Assembly (NCBI GenBank): GCA_937927335.1
Contig: CALBDU010000023.1
Location: 16,872-80,871 of the forward strand
DNA: 64,000 nt
From: an uncultured Clostridium sp.
GTDB lineage: Bacteria > Bacillota > Clostridia > Clostridiales > Clostridiaceae
Direction of reading: 5' to 3'
In this document: one piece after another, positions 16,492-25,434 of the stretch
Layout: the number at the start of each line of letters is the position of its first letter
How positions within the stretch are numbered: position 1 is the stretch's first letter
The notes under the pieces: generated by a model
Told to the model about the DNA's origin: nothing
The model's input: the letters and a program-made list of their open reading frames with translations, nothing else
Databases searched by the model: none
Made by a program: the position numbers and the translations under genes

Positions 16492-16526
16492 TAAAAAAAT
16501 AGAAGCTATGATAAACATAGCTTCTA
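16492..16526 (-). terminator. Intrinsic terminator downstream of DUF1292 gene
   Basis: Eleven-base arms TAGAAGCTATG / CATAGCTTCTA (16500-16526) with a five-base tip and seven T following on the minus strand. It closes the ireB-ruvX-DUF1292 unit just after the DUF1292 stop. Confidence 0.85.
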
Positions 16527-16533
16527 TGAATGT

Positions 16534-16803
16534 CTAATTTAATATGTCCTCTGCAAACAGAGTTTCATAGGCTTCTTCTATCATTGCAAATTCATCATCA
16601 TCTTCCACAGACACCAGCACATCATTTCCCTCTGAATCCTGTTCGATTCTAAGAGCGATGGCATCCTCAGTATCATCATCCTTTGGAGTTACAATCACAT
16701 ATTCTTTATCTTCAATATCAAGCTTTGTGATTACTTCAAACTCAACTTCATTTCCATCTTCATCGTTTAGTAAAATAGTGGTAAAATTTTTATCCTTATC
16801 CAT
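16534..16803 (-). CDS. DUF1292 family protein (YrzB-like)
   Basis: Acidic 89-residue protein of the conserved Firmicute DUF1292 family, function unknown. It begins with a beta-rich segment (TTILLNDEDGNEVEFEVI) and is dominated by Asp and Glu (DEDGNEVEFEV, DDDTEDAIALRI), as in homologues always found beside ruvX and ireB. No signal peptide, membrane segment or Cys. It lies 17 bases after ruvX and ends the unit before a strong terminator. Confidence 0.88.
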   Translation of the reverse strand: MDKDKNFTTILLNDEDGNEVEFEVITKLDIEDKEYVIVTPKDDDTEDAIALRIEQDSEGNDVLVSVEDDDEFAMIEEAYETLFAEDILN

Positions 16804-16820
16804 GTTATTTCCTCCTGTTA

Positions 16821-17234
16821 TTATTTTGATATGCTGTCCAAATATCCTTGCAAAATATATATGGCTGCTATCTTATCAACAATTTTTTTACGTTTTGCCC
16901 TTGAAAGATCTGCTTCCAGCATAGCTTTATGTGCAGCTACAGTAGTAAGCCTTTCATCCCAAAATTTTGTAGGAAGTCCAAATTCATTTTCAAGTACCTT
17001 TGAAAATTCCATTACCTTTTCAGAACTCTCCCCAAGGGTGCCGTTCATATTCTTGGGCAACCCCAAAACTATGGATTCTACAGAATATTCTTTGCATATC
17101 CTGCTTATTTCATCCAGATCATTCTTAAGACCTCTTCTTTTGATGGTGGTTATTCCTTGGGCAGTATATCCTAAAGGATCACTGACAGCTACACCAATAG
17201 TCCTGTCACCCATATCCAATCCCAATATCCTCAT
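16821..17234 (-). CDS. ruvX: Putative pre-16S rRNA nuclease RuvX/YqgF
   Basis: RNase H-fold nuclease family implicated in 5' maturation of pre-16S rRNA (earlier called Holliday junction resolvase-like). The ATG at 17234 gives 137 residues starting MRILGLDMGDRTIGVAVSDP, the canonical start, with GGAG eight bases upstream; an in-frame ATG 18 bases earlier is less likely. Catalytic acidic residues lie in GLDMGDRTIG, IVLGLPKNMNGT and WDERLTT, and the C-terminal segment KKIVDKIAAIYILQGYLD is typical. Confidence 0.92.
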   Translation of the reverse strand: MRILGLDMGDRTIGVAVSDPLGYTAQGITTIKRRGLKNDLDEISRICKEYSVESIVLGLPKNMNGTLGESSEKVMEFSKVLENEFGLPTKFWDERLTTVAAHKAMLEADLSRAKRKKIVDKIAAIYILQGYLDSISK

Positions 17235-17261
17235 TAATTTCTCCATTTCCATTATTTAAAG

Positions 17262-17283
17262 TAAAAATGCCCCAAAGGGCACT
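17262..17283 (-). terminator. Weak candidate terminator between ireB and ruvX
   Basis: Minus strand AGTGCCC-TTTG-GGGCATT followed by a short T run. Seven pairs including one G-U. It is probably partial, since the downstream genes share a conserved operon. Confidence 0.4.
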
Positions 17284-17284
17284 T

Positions 17285-17536
17285 CTACTTTATTCCTAAA
17301 TAGAATTTAAGTACTTCTTCAAGTATCTCGTCTCTCTCAAGTTTCCTCACTAAAGCCCTGGCTCCATTATAATTTGTAATATAGGTGGGATCTCCAGATA
17401 TAAAATATCCAACTAACTGATTAACAGGATTATAACCTTTTTTAATAAGAGAGTCGTATACCTCTGTAAGTATTTCTTTTGTAAGATCCTTTTTGTTATT
17501 TACAGGATCAAACTGTATAGTATTTTCATTAGCCAT
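17285..17536 (-). CDS. IreB family regulatory phosphoprotein (DUF965)
   Basis: Small cytosolic protein of 83 residues, UPF0297/IreB family. In Enterococcus, IreB is phosphorylated by the PASTA kinase IreK and tunes cephalosporin resistance. The core GYNPVNQLVGYFISGDPTYITNYNGAR (read in two parts around residues 34-60) is close to invariant in the family. The Thr residues used for phosphorylation in Enterococcus are near the N-terminus, which here includes KKDLTKEILTEVYDSL. It lies 58 bases after alaS, the standard context. Confidence 0.92.
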   Translation of the reverse strand: MANENTIQFDPVNNKKDLTKEILTEVYDSLIKKGYNPVNQLVGYFISGDPTYITNYNGARALVRKLERDEILEEVLKFYLGIK

Positions 17537-17594
17537 TTTATCACCCCACTATATCATGTTATTTAATTATAAATCATAATTATTAAATTGTACA

Positions 17595-20237
17595 CTACTT
17601 TACCAATTTATTCAACACAATAATAATATTTTCCATAGCATCGTGGAGCTTTTCAGGATTTTTTCCTCCAGCCTGAGCCATATCTGGCCTTCCACCGCCG
17701 CCACCGCCTGCGATAGCTGCAATTTCCTTTATTATCTTTCCTGCATGAGCGCCCTTTTCAACTGCTCCTTTACCTGCCATTGCCACAAACTGCACCTTAT
17801 CCTCAATGGTACTGCCAAGTACAATAACACCATCACCGGCTCTATCCCTGATTTTGTCTGCAAGGTTCCTCAAAGCCTCACCATCTATGTCCTTTAATTC
17901 ACCCTTATAAAGCTTGATGCCTTTAACCTCCAGTGGGTTATTTAAAATTTCATCTTCACAGCCTGAGGTAAGCTTAGCTTTAAGACTGGCTATTTCCTTG
18001 TCTTTTTCCTTAGCCTCCTGTGCCTGAAGCTGCAGCTTGTGTATTATATCCTTTTCAGAGCACTTCAAGGTTTTTTCAATTTCATTTATTACGTTTATTT
18101 TTTCATATAAATAATCAAGTGCATTGCTGCCTGTAACAGCTTCAATTCTCCTGATGCCAGCTGCTACGCCAAACTCGGATACAATCTTAAACATACCTAT
18201 TTCACCGGAATTTTGAACATGGGTTCCTCCACAAAGCTCCTTGCTGAAGTCACCTACGGAAACCACTCTCACATTATCCTTGTATTTATCATCAAAAAGA
18301 GCTATTGCTCCGGACTCTCTTGCTTCCGCTAATGTCATTTCAATAGTATTAACTGAAGATGCTTTCATAATTTCATTATTAACAATTTTTTCAATTTTTA
18401 TAAGCTGTTCTTCTGACAATTGCTCAAAATGATTAAAGTCAAATCTGAGCCTTTCTGTATCCACAAAGGAGCCCGACTGATGAACATGGCTTCCCAGAAC
18501 CTTGATTAAAGCTGAATTCAAAAGATGTGTTGCTGTATGGTTCCTTTTAGCAGCATTTCTCTTTTCGGAATTAACTTGAAGGGTTACCTCGTCAGAGATA
18601 TTTAAGGTTCCATCTATAACCCTTACAAAATGAAGTATTTTTCCGGAAATATTTTTCCTGCAGTCATATACCTCAGCCATGAAGGAATCATTAAAAATTA
18701 TTCCCTTATCTCCTACCTGACCACCCATTTCAGCATAGAATGGCGTTTTTGGTGCAATAATTACACATTCCATTCCTTTTTGGGCATCAGATACAAATTC
18801 TTCCTCATATATTATATATGAAATTTCCGATGTGGATTCTAATGTACAGTATCCTGTAAATTCCGTATTGAACTCCAATGGAACTTTATTTAAAAGTGTG
18901 TCCTCGGCTCCCATGAAATTAGTTTCAGCCCTGGCAGCCCTGGCTCTTTCCTTCTGCTCCTTCATTTCCTTGTTAAAACCGTCTACATCCACTTCAATTG
19001 CTATTTCCTCAAGGATCTCCTGAGTCAGTTCCAGTGGAAAGCCATAAGTATCATAAAGCTTGAAGGCATGCTCACCAGATAGTACTTTAATGTTTTTATC
19101 CTTTATTTCATCAATAAATTCATTTAGTATCTGCATTCCTGAATCAATAGTTTCGTCAAATCTTTCTTCCTCAAGGTTAATTACCTTTTTAATATAATCC
19201 TCCTTAACCTTCAGTTCAGGATAAGCTTCACAGGAGTTTTCAATGACCTTGGAGCAGATCTTATCCAAAAAGGCTCCGCTTATTCCCAGGTTCTTTCCAT
19301 GTCTGGCTGCTCTCCTTAAAAGTCTCCTTAGCACATAGCCCCTGCCTTCATTTGAAGGCAGTACTCCGTCGCATATCATCATGGTAACGCTTTTAATATG
19401 GTCAGTTATTATCCTGATTGAAATATCGGAAGTTTTATTGCTGCCATATTGAACCCCTGATACTTTTACAACTTCATCAAGTACGTTTCTAATAGTATCT
19501 ATTTCAAAAATGCTGTCAGTGCCCTGCAGTATGGTAGCCATTCTTTCCAGGCCCATTCCGGTATCTATATTTGGATTTGACAGTCTGTTATAATTTCCGC
19601 TTTCATCCTTATCGAACTGTGTAAATACCAGATTCCAGAATTCCATAACACGGTCTTCATCACCAGCTGCCATAAATTCCTCAGATGTGGTTATAGGAGC
19701 ACCTCCCAGCCTGTCATAGTGTATCTCTGAACAAGGTCCGCAGGGTCCAAGACCATGCTCCCAGAAGTTCTCCGATTTACCGAGCCTGAATATTCTTTTT
19801 GGATCTACGTCAGTGCTTTTAACCCATATATCGTAGGCTTCATCATCATCCAGATAAATGGTTACATATAGCTTATCCTTTGGAAGCTTCAAGACCTCAG
19901 TAGAAAATTCCCATGCCCATGGAATTACTTCCTCTTTAAAATAATCTCCAAAGGAAAAGTTACCAAGCATCTCGAAGAAAGTTCCATGCCTTGCAGTTTT
20001 ACCAACGTTTTCAATATCTCCTGTTCTTATGCACTTCTGGCAGGTAGTAACCCTTGTCCGTGGTGGAACCTGAAGACCTGTAAAATATGGCTTTAATGGA
20101 GCCATACCTGCATTTATAAGCAGAAGGCTTTTATCATTTTTAGGTACTAGTGGAAAGCTTGGTAGTCTAAGATGACCCTTGCTTTCAAAAAAGCTCAAAT
20201 ACAATTCCCTAATTTGGTTTACTCCTAATTTCTCCAT
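17595..20237 (-). CDS. alaS: Alanyl-tRNA synthetase
   Basis: Class II aminoacyl-tRNA synthetase charging tRNA-Ala, with editing; 880 residues, full length. The N-terminal catalytic domain has motif 1 (FFESKGHLRLPSFPLVP), motif 2 (TFFEMLGNFSFGDYFKEE) and motif 3 (GMGLERMATILQG). The editing domain carries the zinc motifs HTATHLL and CGGTHV, and the C-Ala domain ends with a glycine-rich GGGGGGRPDMAQAGGK. Expression is controlled by an alanine T-box in the leader. Downstream genes ireB, ruvX and DUF1292 keep the conserved Firmicute order. Confidence 0.98.
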   Translation of the reverse strand: MEKLGVNQIRELYLSFFESKGHLRLPSFPLVPKNDKSLLLINAGMAPLKPYFTGLQVPPRTRVTTCQKCIRTGDIENVGKTARHGTFFEMLGNFSFGDYFKEEVIPWAWEFSTEVLKLPKDKLYVTIYLDDDEAYDIWVKSTDVDPKRIFRLGKSENFWEHGLGPCGPCSEIHYDRLGGAPITTSEEFMAAGDEDRVMEFWNLVFTQFDKDESGNYNRLSNPNIDTGMGLERMATILQGTDSIFEIDTIRNVLDEVVKVSGVQYGSNKTSDISIRIITDHIKSVTMMICDGVLPSNEGRGYVLRRLLRRAARHGKNLGISGAFLDKICSKVIENSCEAYPELKVKEDYIKKVINLEEERFDETIDSGMQILNEFIDEIKDKNIKVLSGEHAFKLYDTYGFPLELTQEILEEIAIEVDVDGFNKEMKEQKERARAARAETNFMGAEDTLLNKVPLEFNTEFTGYCTLESTSEISYIIYEEEFVSDAQKGMECVIIAPKTPFYAEMGGQVGDKGIIFNDSFMAEVYDCRKNISGKILHFVRVIDGTLNISDEVTLQVNSEKRNAAKRNHTATHLLNSALIKVLGSHVHQSGSFVDTERLRFDFNHFEQLSEEQLIKIEKIVNNEIMKASSVNTIEMTLAEARESGAIALFDDKYKDNVRVVSVGDFSKELCGGTHVQNSGEIGMFKIVSEFGVAAGIRRIEAVTGSNALDYLYEKINVINEIEKTLKCSEKDIIHKLQLQAQEAKEKDKEIASLKAKLTSGCEDEILNNPLEVKGIKLYKGELKDIDGEALRNLADKIRDRAGDGVIVLGSTIEDKVQFVAMAGKGAVEKGAHAGKIIKEIAAIAGGGGGGRPDMAQAGGKNPEKLHDAMENIIIVLNKLVK

Positions 20238-20264
20238 ATACGTATCTCTCCTTTTCTATTTTTG

Positions 20265-20475
20265 CTAAAAATAAAAAACTTCCATCCCTGAAGGGACGAA
20301 AGTTAAATCCGTGGTACCACCCTAATTACACAGCAGCTGCCGTGTCTCTCGAATAATATTGGTTCTTGGACAGCTTCGAAATATTTCTCAGAAAGTTTTC
20401 ACCAGCCACCTTCTCTCTAAATGCAGAAATATATCTACTAATTCCAGTCATTACCTCATTTATAATTGTTATATA
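20265..20475 (-). ncRNA. T-box riboswitch (alanine) upstream of alaS
   Basis: Minus-strand leader containing the invariant T-box AGGGTGGTACCACGG (20323-20309), an AGAGAG Stem I motif with GGTGGCTGGTGAAAA, and the specifier context TTCGAA-GCT-G, giving a GCU (Ala) specifier at 20374-20372. The terminator is the hairpin around 20271-20306 (AACTTTCGTCCCT / AGGGATGGAAGTT) followed by a T run. The T-box overlaps the antiterminator side. Uncharged tRNA-Ala would therefore allow read-through into alaS, the standard mechanism for this class. Confidence 0.95.
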
Positions 20476-20477
20476 CG

Positions 20478-20507
20478 ATTATATAATATGAATTTCGATT
20501 ATGTCAA
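20478..20507 (-). promoter_or_regulatory. Sigma-A promoter of the alaS T-box leader
   Basis: Minus strand TTGACA (20507-20502), 18-base spacer, TATAAT (20483-20478). Both hexamers are consensus. Confidence 0.8.
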
Positions 20508-20520
20508 GGGAAACAATAAA

Positions 20521-21465
20521 TTAAAAAATATAGTAGTTGATATCTTCATATATTATTTTTATCATAACACCTAAAGGAATGGCCAGTATCATGCCAAGGA
20601 ACCCGCCTAATTTATCACCCAGCAGCAAAAGAATTATCACTGCTACAGGATGCATGTTCACGCTGTCTCCCGTAATTTTAGGCTGCAGTATATTTCCCTC
20701 CAGCTGTTGTATAAGGTATAACCATAAAGCAACCCAAAGTGCTGTCCCCGGGGATTTCAAAACCGCAATGAGAATACATGGCACAGCGCCAAAAATAGGA
20801 CCAAAATACGGAATTATATTAAAAAAAGCATTAAGCAGTGATAATATTACGGGGAACTGTATTCTATAAATTATAAGTATTATAAATGTAAGGAACCCAA
20901 TAATTGAACATAGAAAAAATTGACTGGCAATATATTTTCCTAAAACCTTATCTATATCATCACCAGTTTTTTTAACGATGGGTCTCCAGGTCAAAGGGAA
21001 TAAATTTATGAAACTGTTATATATAATGTCTCCATCTACTAAAAAATAGTAGGTTATGATTGGTATTACTGCTATGGATATCAGACTGCTGCCAATATTC
21101 AAGGTGGAGCTTAGAATTCCCTCCATGAAAGCTACAGAATTTCTGTTTATTCTTTCACTTATGTTATTTATTGCAGTAAGCATAACTTTATTTTCCTGCA
21201 GGGGTTTTAGTTTTCTGTAAAGGTCATCCAGCATTTGCTGGAACTTTGAAAATGTATCTCCTATACTGGAGCTCTCATTGATTAAAGAAGGCACAAGAAA
21301 TATTATGCAGGAAATTAAAAATATAATTATTAAAGATATTATAAGAATGGAACTCAATCTTTCATTAATTCCAAGCCATAATAATTTTAATTTCACTGGC
21401 CGTACCGTATAGGAAATGATAAAGGATATTATGAGCAGGTATAAAAGCTCTTTAATTCCCCTCAC
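20521..21465 (-). CDS. AI-2E family transporter (PerM/YrrI-like)
   Basis: Polytopic membrane permease of the AI-2E (UPF0118) family, 314 residues; substrates of members vary and are mostly unknown. About seven hydrophobic segments can be traced (near residues 5-20, 35-60, 125-150, 185-205, 210-250, 265-300), with the family landmark FFNIIPYFGPIFGAVPCILIA. It starts at a GTG (21465) that overlaps the end of the PRC-barrel gene by 14 bases, so translation is likely coupled. It is slightly short at the N-terminus. Its gene ends right before the alaS promoter. Confidence 0.85.
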   Translation of the reverse strand: MRGIKELLYLLIISFIISYTVRPVKLKLLWLGINERLSSILIISLIIIFLISCIIFLVPSLINESSSIGDTFSKFQQMLDDLYRKLKPLQENKVMLTAINNISERINRNSVAFMEGILSSTLNIGSSLISIAVIPIITYYFLVDGDIIYNSFINLFPLTWRPIVKKTGDDIDKVLGKYIASQFFLCSIIGFLTFIILIIYRIQFPVILSLLNAFFNIIPYFGPIFGAVPCILIAVLKSPGTALWVALWLYLIQQLEGNILQPKITGDSVNMHPVAVIILLLLGDKLGGFLGMILAIPLGVMIKIIYEDINYYIF

Positions 21466-21955
21466 CCCCAGTCATTAGCCTGACCTTATGAGGCATGGTT
21501 GAAAAATTAAGCTTTTCTGAGCTGCTGCTCCATAAAATATTCCTGTCCCCCAGCATAAGCTCATTCATAAGAAGGATTTTTTTCCCTTTTAAGAAATTAT
21601 TCATAAGGCCTGATGATAAAACAACACCATAAATTATAAAATTTCTTTCTTCAAAAAGAACCTCCTCCAGCATTCCAAGAATATTTCCATTACGGTCAAT
21701 GACATCCATTCCCTTTATTTTATTAAATGAAAGATGTTCACCTCTGCTTGTATTTTTAATGACCATGCTGTTATCAAAGCTTATAACATCTCCTGTCATC
21801 ACATTTATTCTTCGATTAACCAAATCATAAGAGGATATTTCAAAGCCTGTAATCCTCTGTTTATGAAAATCCAGCAGCAGATCCCTTACAAATCCGACCC
21901 TGCTGTTTTTTATATGTATTACCTCCATATAACTGAAATCCTTGCTTCTGTACAT
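21452..21955 (-). CDS. PRC-barrel domain protein
   Basis: Cytosolic protein of about 167 residues with two PRC-barrel-like repeats: one near the N-terminus (EVIHIKNSRVGFVRDLLLDF) and a second near residues 75-105 (IKGMDVIDRNGNILGMLEEVLF). The PRC-barrel is a small beta fold found in RimM and photosynthetic proteins and often used for RNA or protein contact; no specific role is known for this member. The ATG at 21955 with AAAGGGG is chosen over one 39 bases upstream. Coupled to the AI-2E permease, it may modulate it; that is inference. Confidence 0.8.
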   Translation of the reverse strand: MYRSKDFSYMEVIHIKNSRVGFVRDLLLDFHKQRITGFEISSYDLVNRRINVMTGDVISFDNSMVIKNTSRGEHLSFNKIKGMDVIDRNGNILGMLEEVLFEERNFIIYGVVLSSGLMNNFLKGKKILLMNELMLGDRNILWSSSSEKLNFSTMPHKVRLMTGGEGN

Positions 21956-22023
21956 TTTCACTGCCCCTTTAACTATAATATTATAGTTTTCCAATAATTT
22001 AATATTATATAAGTATTAAGGGC

Positions 22024-22053
22024 AAAAAAGGAAACTCCTAAGAGTTTCCTTTT
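22024..22053 (-). terminator. Intrinsic terminator of the iscR-nifS-nifU operon
   Basis: Arms GGAAACTC / GAGTTTCC (22030-22049) extended by A and T runs, four-base tip CTAA. It lies 15 bases after the nifU stop. Confidence 0.88.
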
Positions 22054-22067
22054 ATAGCTAATTCTTA

Positions 22068-22499
22068 TTATTCGCCGTGTACATGCTCATGGATTGTTTC
22101 TGAATGGTTTTTTGTTTCCCATGGCTCAAGACCTGCTTTTACTCGATAATCATTTATTGCTTTATGGATTGCTTCTTCTGCCAGCACTGAGCAGTGCATT
22201 TTTACTGGAGGAAGTCCGTCCAGTGCCTCTGCCACGGCTTTATTGGTAAGGCTCCAGGCTTCCTCAACAGACTTTCCTTTTATAAGCTCCGTAGCCATAC
22301 TTGAGGATGCTATTGCAGATCCGCACCCAAAGGTTTTAAACTTAATATCCTTAATTATATTATCTTCAACCTTAATGAAAATTTTCATGATGTCTCCACA
22401 CTGTGGATTACCTACTTCACCAACACCGTTGGCATCTTCAATTTCCCCTACGTTTCTTGGATTTCTGAAATGATCCATAACCTTTTCACTATATAACAT
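22068..22499 (-). CDS. nifU: Fe-S cluster assembly scaffold NifU/IscU
   Basis: Scaffold on which NifS builds Fe-S clusters; 143 residues, IscU-like single-domain form. The three ligand Cys are visible in NPQCGDIMKIF, TFGCGSAIASSSM and MHCSVLAEEAI. The C-terminus ends in a His-rich tail (ETIHEHVHGE), an odd but common extension. It follows nifS by two bases, so the pair is translated together. In several related genomes mnmA follows; here a terminator comes instead. Confidence 0.94.
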   Translation of the reverse strand: MLYSEKVMDHFRNPRNVGEIEDANGVGEVGNPQCGDIMKIFIKVEDNIIKDIKFKTFGCGSAIASSSMATELIKGKSVEEAWSLTNKAVAEALDGLPPVKMHCSVLAEEAIHKAINDYRVKAGLEPWETKNHSETIHEHVHGE

Positions 22500-22501
22500 T
22501 A

Positions 22502-23689
22502 TTATTTATCCCCTCTCTTTAAAAAGTCCTCCCAAAGTGGTGACATTTCTCTTCTTCTCTTGATTATATCAGGAATTACTTCCAGAGCATAGTCAATATC
22601 CTCTTCAGTGTTTTTAGCACCTAAAGTAAGTCTTATGGAACCGTGTGCTACCTCGTGCTTGCAGCCAATGGCCAGCAGAACATGGGATGGATCCAGCGAG
22701 GCTGATGCGCAGGCGCTGCCTGTGGAAGCTGATATTCCGGCATCGTCCAGGTCAAGCAGCAGTGTTTCACCTTCTACTCCTATAAAGCTTAAATTAACAT
22801 TGTTAGGAAGTCTCTTATCTCCGGTTGGTCCGTTTAATTTTGCATATGGTATTTTTTCCATAAGGCCTTTCATCAATCTGTCCCTCATTTTTGTAAGTCT
22901 TGCTCTTTCCTCTGGGAGCTCATTAACTGCCAGTTCAATTGCCTTGCCTAAACCTACAATTCCTGGAGTGTTTTCTGTGCTTGCTCTTTTGCCTTTTTCC
23001 TGGCCGCCGCCATGGATAAGGTTTTCGATTTTTACACCTTTTCTTATATAAAATGCGCCTACACCTTTAGGTCCATAAAATTTATGACCTGCCATGGAAA
23101 GCATATCAACCCCAAGGTCTTTAACATCTATTGGCACATGTCCTACTGCCTGCACTGCATCAGTGTGGAAGTAAACATTCTTTTCCTTACAAATCTGTGC
23201 AATTTCCTTTATTGGCTGGATAGTTCCAATTTCATTATTTGCAAACATTATAGAAACTAGAATTGTTTTATCGGTTATAGCGTTTTTAAGCTGTTCAAGA
23301 CTTACAAAGCCCTGTTCATCTACAGGCAGGTATGTTACCTCAAATCCGTTTTTCTCAAGGAACTGGCCTGTATGGGTAATTGCATGATGCTCGATGGCTG
23401 TAGTTATTATATGGTTGCCCTTATTTTTATTGGCAAATGCAATACCTTTTAATGCCCAGTTGTCTCCTTCAGAACCACCTGCAGTAAAGAAAATTTCTGA
23501 AGGTTCTGCATTGATTGCCTTTGCAACTCTCTCTCTTGCTACAGCAATTGCCTTTTTTGTTATGTCTGACATTTTATACATAGAGGATGGATTACCAAAA
23601 TTATTTGTAAAATAAGGCAGCATCTCCTCTAAAACTTCAGGCTTTGTAAAGGTTGTTGCTGAATTGTCCATGTAAACTATTTTGTTCAT
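22502..23689 (-). CDS. nifS: Cysteine desulfurase NifS/IscS
   Basis: PLP enzyme that takes sulfur from cysteine for Fe-S clusters and thio-modified tRNA; 395 residues, full length. Cofactor lysine is in SMAGHKFYGPKGVGAF (about residue 204), the aspartate in HTDAVQAVGH, and the catalytic Cys loop is STGSACASASLDPSHVL (about 326-342). It belongs to the NifS group with an extended Cys loop. It lies three bases after iscR and two before nifU. Confidence 0.96.
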   Translation of the reverse strand: MNKIVYMDNSATTFTKPEVLEEMLPYFTNNFGNPSSMYKMSDITKKAIAVARERVAKAINAEPSEIFFTAGGSEGDNWALKGIAFANKNKGNHIITTAIEHHAITHTGQFLEKNGFEVTYLPVDEQGFVSLEQLKNAITDKTILVSIMFANNEIGTIQPIKEIAQICKEKNVYFHTDAVQAVGHVPIDVKDLGVDMLSMAGHKFYGPKGVGAFYIRKGVKIENLIHGGGQEKGKRASTENTPGIVGLGKAIELAVNELPEERARLTKMRDRLMKGLMEKIPYAKLNGPTGDKRLPNNVNLSFIGVEGETLLLDLDDAGISASTGSACASASLDPSHVLLAIGCKHEVAHGSIRLTLGAKNTEEDIDYALEVIPDIIKRRREMSPLWEDFLKRGDK

Positions 23690-23692
23690 AAA

Positions 23693-24124
23693 TTACACCT
23701 CTTTATTATTATTTTTCATACTATTGTAATCATCAACCATGTCCTGCAAGGTTGTGGACTCCATAACACTGTCAATGCTGTCCTTTATCCTTGCCCATAG
23801 AAGTCTGGTGGCACAGCAGTCAATATTGCTGCATACGCCCTCCTCCAGACAATCTGATATTTCCACTGGTCCTTCCAGGACTTCCATTATTTCCGCCACT
23901 GTTATTTTATCCGGCGAATTGCTTAATATGTAACCGCCCTGGGCACCCCTTATACTTTTAATCAGGTTTGCCTTTCTCAGTGGAGAAAACAGCTGTTCCA
24001 GATAATATTCTGATATATTCTGCCTTTCAGAAATGATTTTAATAGAAACAGGTTCTTCGCCGTAATGAATTGCTAAATCCACCATGGCCTTAACTCCATA
24101 TCTTCCCTTTGTAGACAGCTTCAT
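23693..24124 (-). CDS. iscR: Rrf2-family regulator IscR
   Basis: Winged-helix Rrf2 transcription factor of 143 residues that probably senses Fe-S status and represses this operon. The N-terminus MKLSTKGRYGVKAMVDLA and recognition region ISEYYLEQLFSPLRKANLIKSIRGAQGGY are typical. Cys residues in DCLEEGVCSNIDCCAT (about 91-106) match the cluster-binding Cys of IscR proteins, whereas CymR lacks them. A consensus sigma-A promoter lies immediately upstream. Confidence 0.92.
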   Translation of the reverse strand: MKLSTKGRYGVKAMVDLAIHYGEEPVSIKIISERQNISEYYLEQLFSPLRKANLIKSIRGAQGGYILSNSPDKITVAEIMEVLEGPVEISDCLEEGVCSNIDCCATRLLWARIKDSIDSVMESTTLQDMVDDYNSMKNNNKEV

Positions 24125-24170
24125 TTAACCACTCCTTTAATGTTGAGTGTTTTACTACACTTTCAAATAT

Positions 24171-24199
24171 ATAATAGCAAATCCGAGTAATCTTGTCAA
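24171..24199 (-). promoter_or_regulatory. Sigma-A promoter of iscR-nifS-nifU
   Basis: Minus strand TTGACA (24199-24194), 17-base spacer, TATTAT (24176-24171), about 50 bases upstream of iscR. IscR autoregulation is expected for the family; I could not fix an operator. Confidence 0.75.
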
Positions 24200-24302
24200 C
24201 AATATACCTGAAATATTTTATAAAGTTTAGTATTTTTATCCCATATATATTATAATATTATTAATATTCAATAATTTATATAATGAACAGGATGGTGAGG
24301 TT

Positions 24303-25415
24303 ATGTCATTAAAGTACAAAAGGTCGTTGGCTGAATACAACGCAGTCTCATATGTAAATGAAGACACTGAAATAATTTCCGAGGATAAGAGCGATATTGT
24401 GGATTGCGCTCTAGGTACAAATCCCTATGGACATACAAAACTTCTTGATAATATTAGTCCGGATATATTTAAAAATATAAACTTATATCCCGACTATCCT
24501 TATGTGGAATTGAAAAGAGATCTTGTGGATTACTGGGCCACTGCGGCTGCCTTAAACATAAAGAATATCCAGATATCCAACGGCTCCATTGCTATACTTG
24601 AAAACATAAACAGGCTATTTATAGAGCCGGAATCCAAGGTTCTAGGCTGCTGCCCTCAGTTTACTGATTATGCCTGTGATATTAAGGCCATGGGCGGCAC
24701 TTTTGAATATGTACTTTTAAAACCTGAAAATAATTATAAATTTAATGTTCAGGATGTTCTAAACGCTATTAAACCAGATTATAAGCTTATTTATTTGGAC
24801 AACCCCAACAACCCCACGGGACAGGTAATTTCTTTAGAAGACATCAGACTTATACTTGAAGAGGCGGCAAAGTCAAACATTTGTGTAATCATCGATGAGG
24901 CATATGCAGATTTTATAAGTAAAGAAGAAAGCGCCATATCTCTTGTAAATGAATATGACAACCTTATTGTAACAAGGTCCTTTTCCAAGGGGCTGGGTCT
25001 TGCAGGAATGCGTATAGGTTACCTCATTGCAAGCGAAGAGCTTTGTTCATATTATACAAAGGCCAATTCCCCGTTCTCCATCAGCAATATATCAGCTTTT
25101 ACGGCAAGAACCGCACTAAATGATTATGATTTTATCAAGGAATCCTCCATGAAAATTGCAGAAAGTAAAAAAGCCTTTATGGACTCTTTGACCAAGCTTA
25201 AGGTTATGGAAACTGACCAAAGGGTTCCTATTATGTTGATAAAATGCGATGATACCACTGTTGACCTGTTCAGCTTGTTTTATAAAAACAAAATTGCCAC
25301 TGAAAGAGGTGCCGATTTCACTGGACTTGCAAAAAATTCAGTTAGATTTAAAATACCTAAGGATACAGAAAGAGTTATTAATTTGGTTAGAGAAATCGAG
25401 GATAAATTAAAATAG
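24303..25415 (+). CDS. hisC: HisC-type PLP aminotransferase (probable histidinol-phosphate aminotransferase)
   Basis: Fold-type I PLP aminotransferase of the HisC/CobD group, 370 residues. Motifs are DNPNNPTGQVI (about 164-174), IIDEAYADF and the PLP lysine TRSFSKGLGLAGMRIGY (about 222-238). HisC transfers an amino group to imidazole acetol-phosphate; CobD-type decarboxylases share these motifs, so sequence alone cannot separate them. The his operon at 29-36 kb lacks hisC, while a PHP histidinol phosphatase lies nearby, so HisC is the better reading. The gene is alone on the plus strand and ends in a bidirectional terminator. Confidence 0.7.
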   Translation: MSLKYKRSLAEYNAVSYVNEDTEIISEDKSDIVDCALGTNPYGHTKLLDNISPDIFKNINLYPDYPYVELKRDLVDYWATAAALNIKNIQISNGSIAILENINRLFIEPESKVLGCCPQFTDYACDIKAMGGTFEYVLLKPENNYKFNVQDVLNAIKPDYKLIYLDNPNNPTGQVISLEDIRLILEEAAKSNICVIIDEAYADFISKEESAISLVNEYDNLIVTRSFSKGLGLAGMRIGYLIASEELCSYYTKANSPFSISNISAFTARTALNDYDFIKESSMKIAESKKAFMDSLTKLKVMETDQRVPIMLIKCDDTTVDLFSLFYKNKIATERGADFTGLAKNSVRFKIPKDTERVINLVREIEDKLK

Positions 25416-25434
25416 GGCATTTGCCCTATTTTTG
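25408..25434. terminator. Bidirectional terminator between hisC-like gene and rarA
   Basis: Stem AATAGGGC / GCCCTATT with an ATTT loop, A-rich before and T-rich after, located in the 10-base gap between converging genes and overlapping the rarA stop. Confidence 0.88.

Noticed and set aside
25408..25434. Possible mobile-element inverted repeat near the hisC-like gene
   Set aside because: It is a simple bidirectional terminator between converging genes, with no partner repeat and no transposase.
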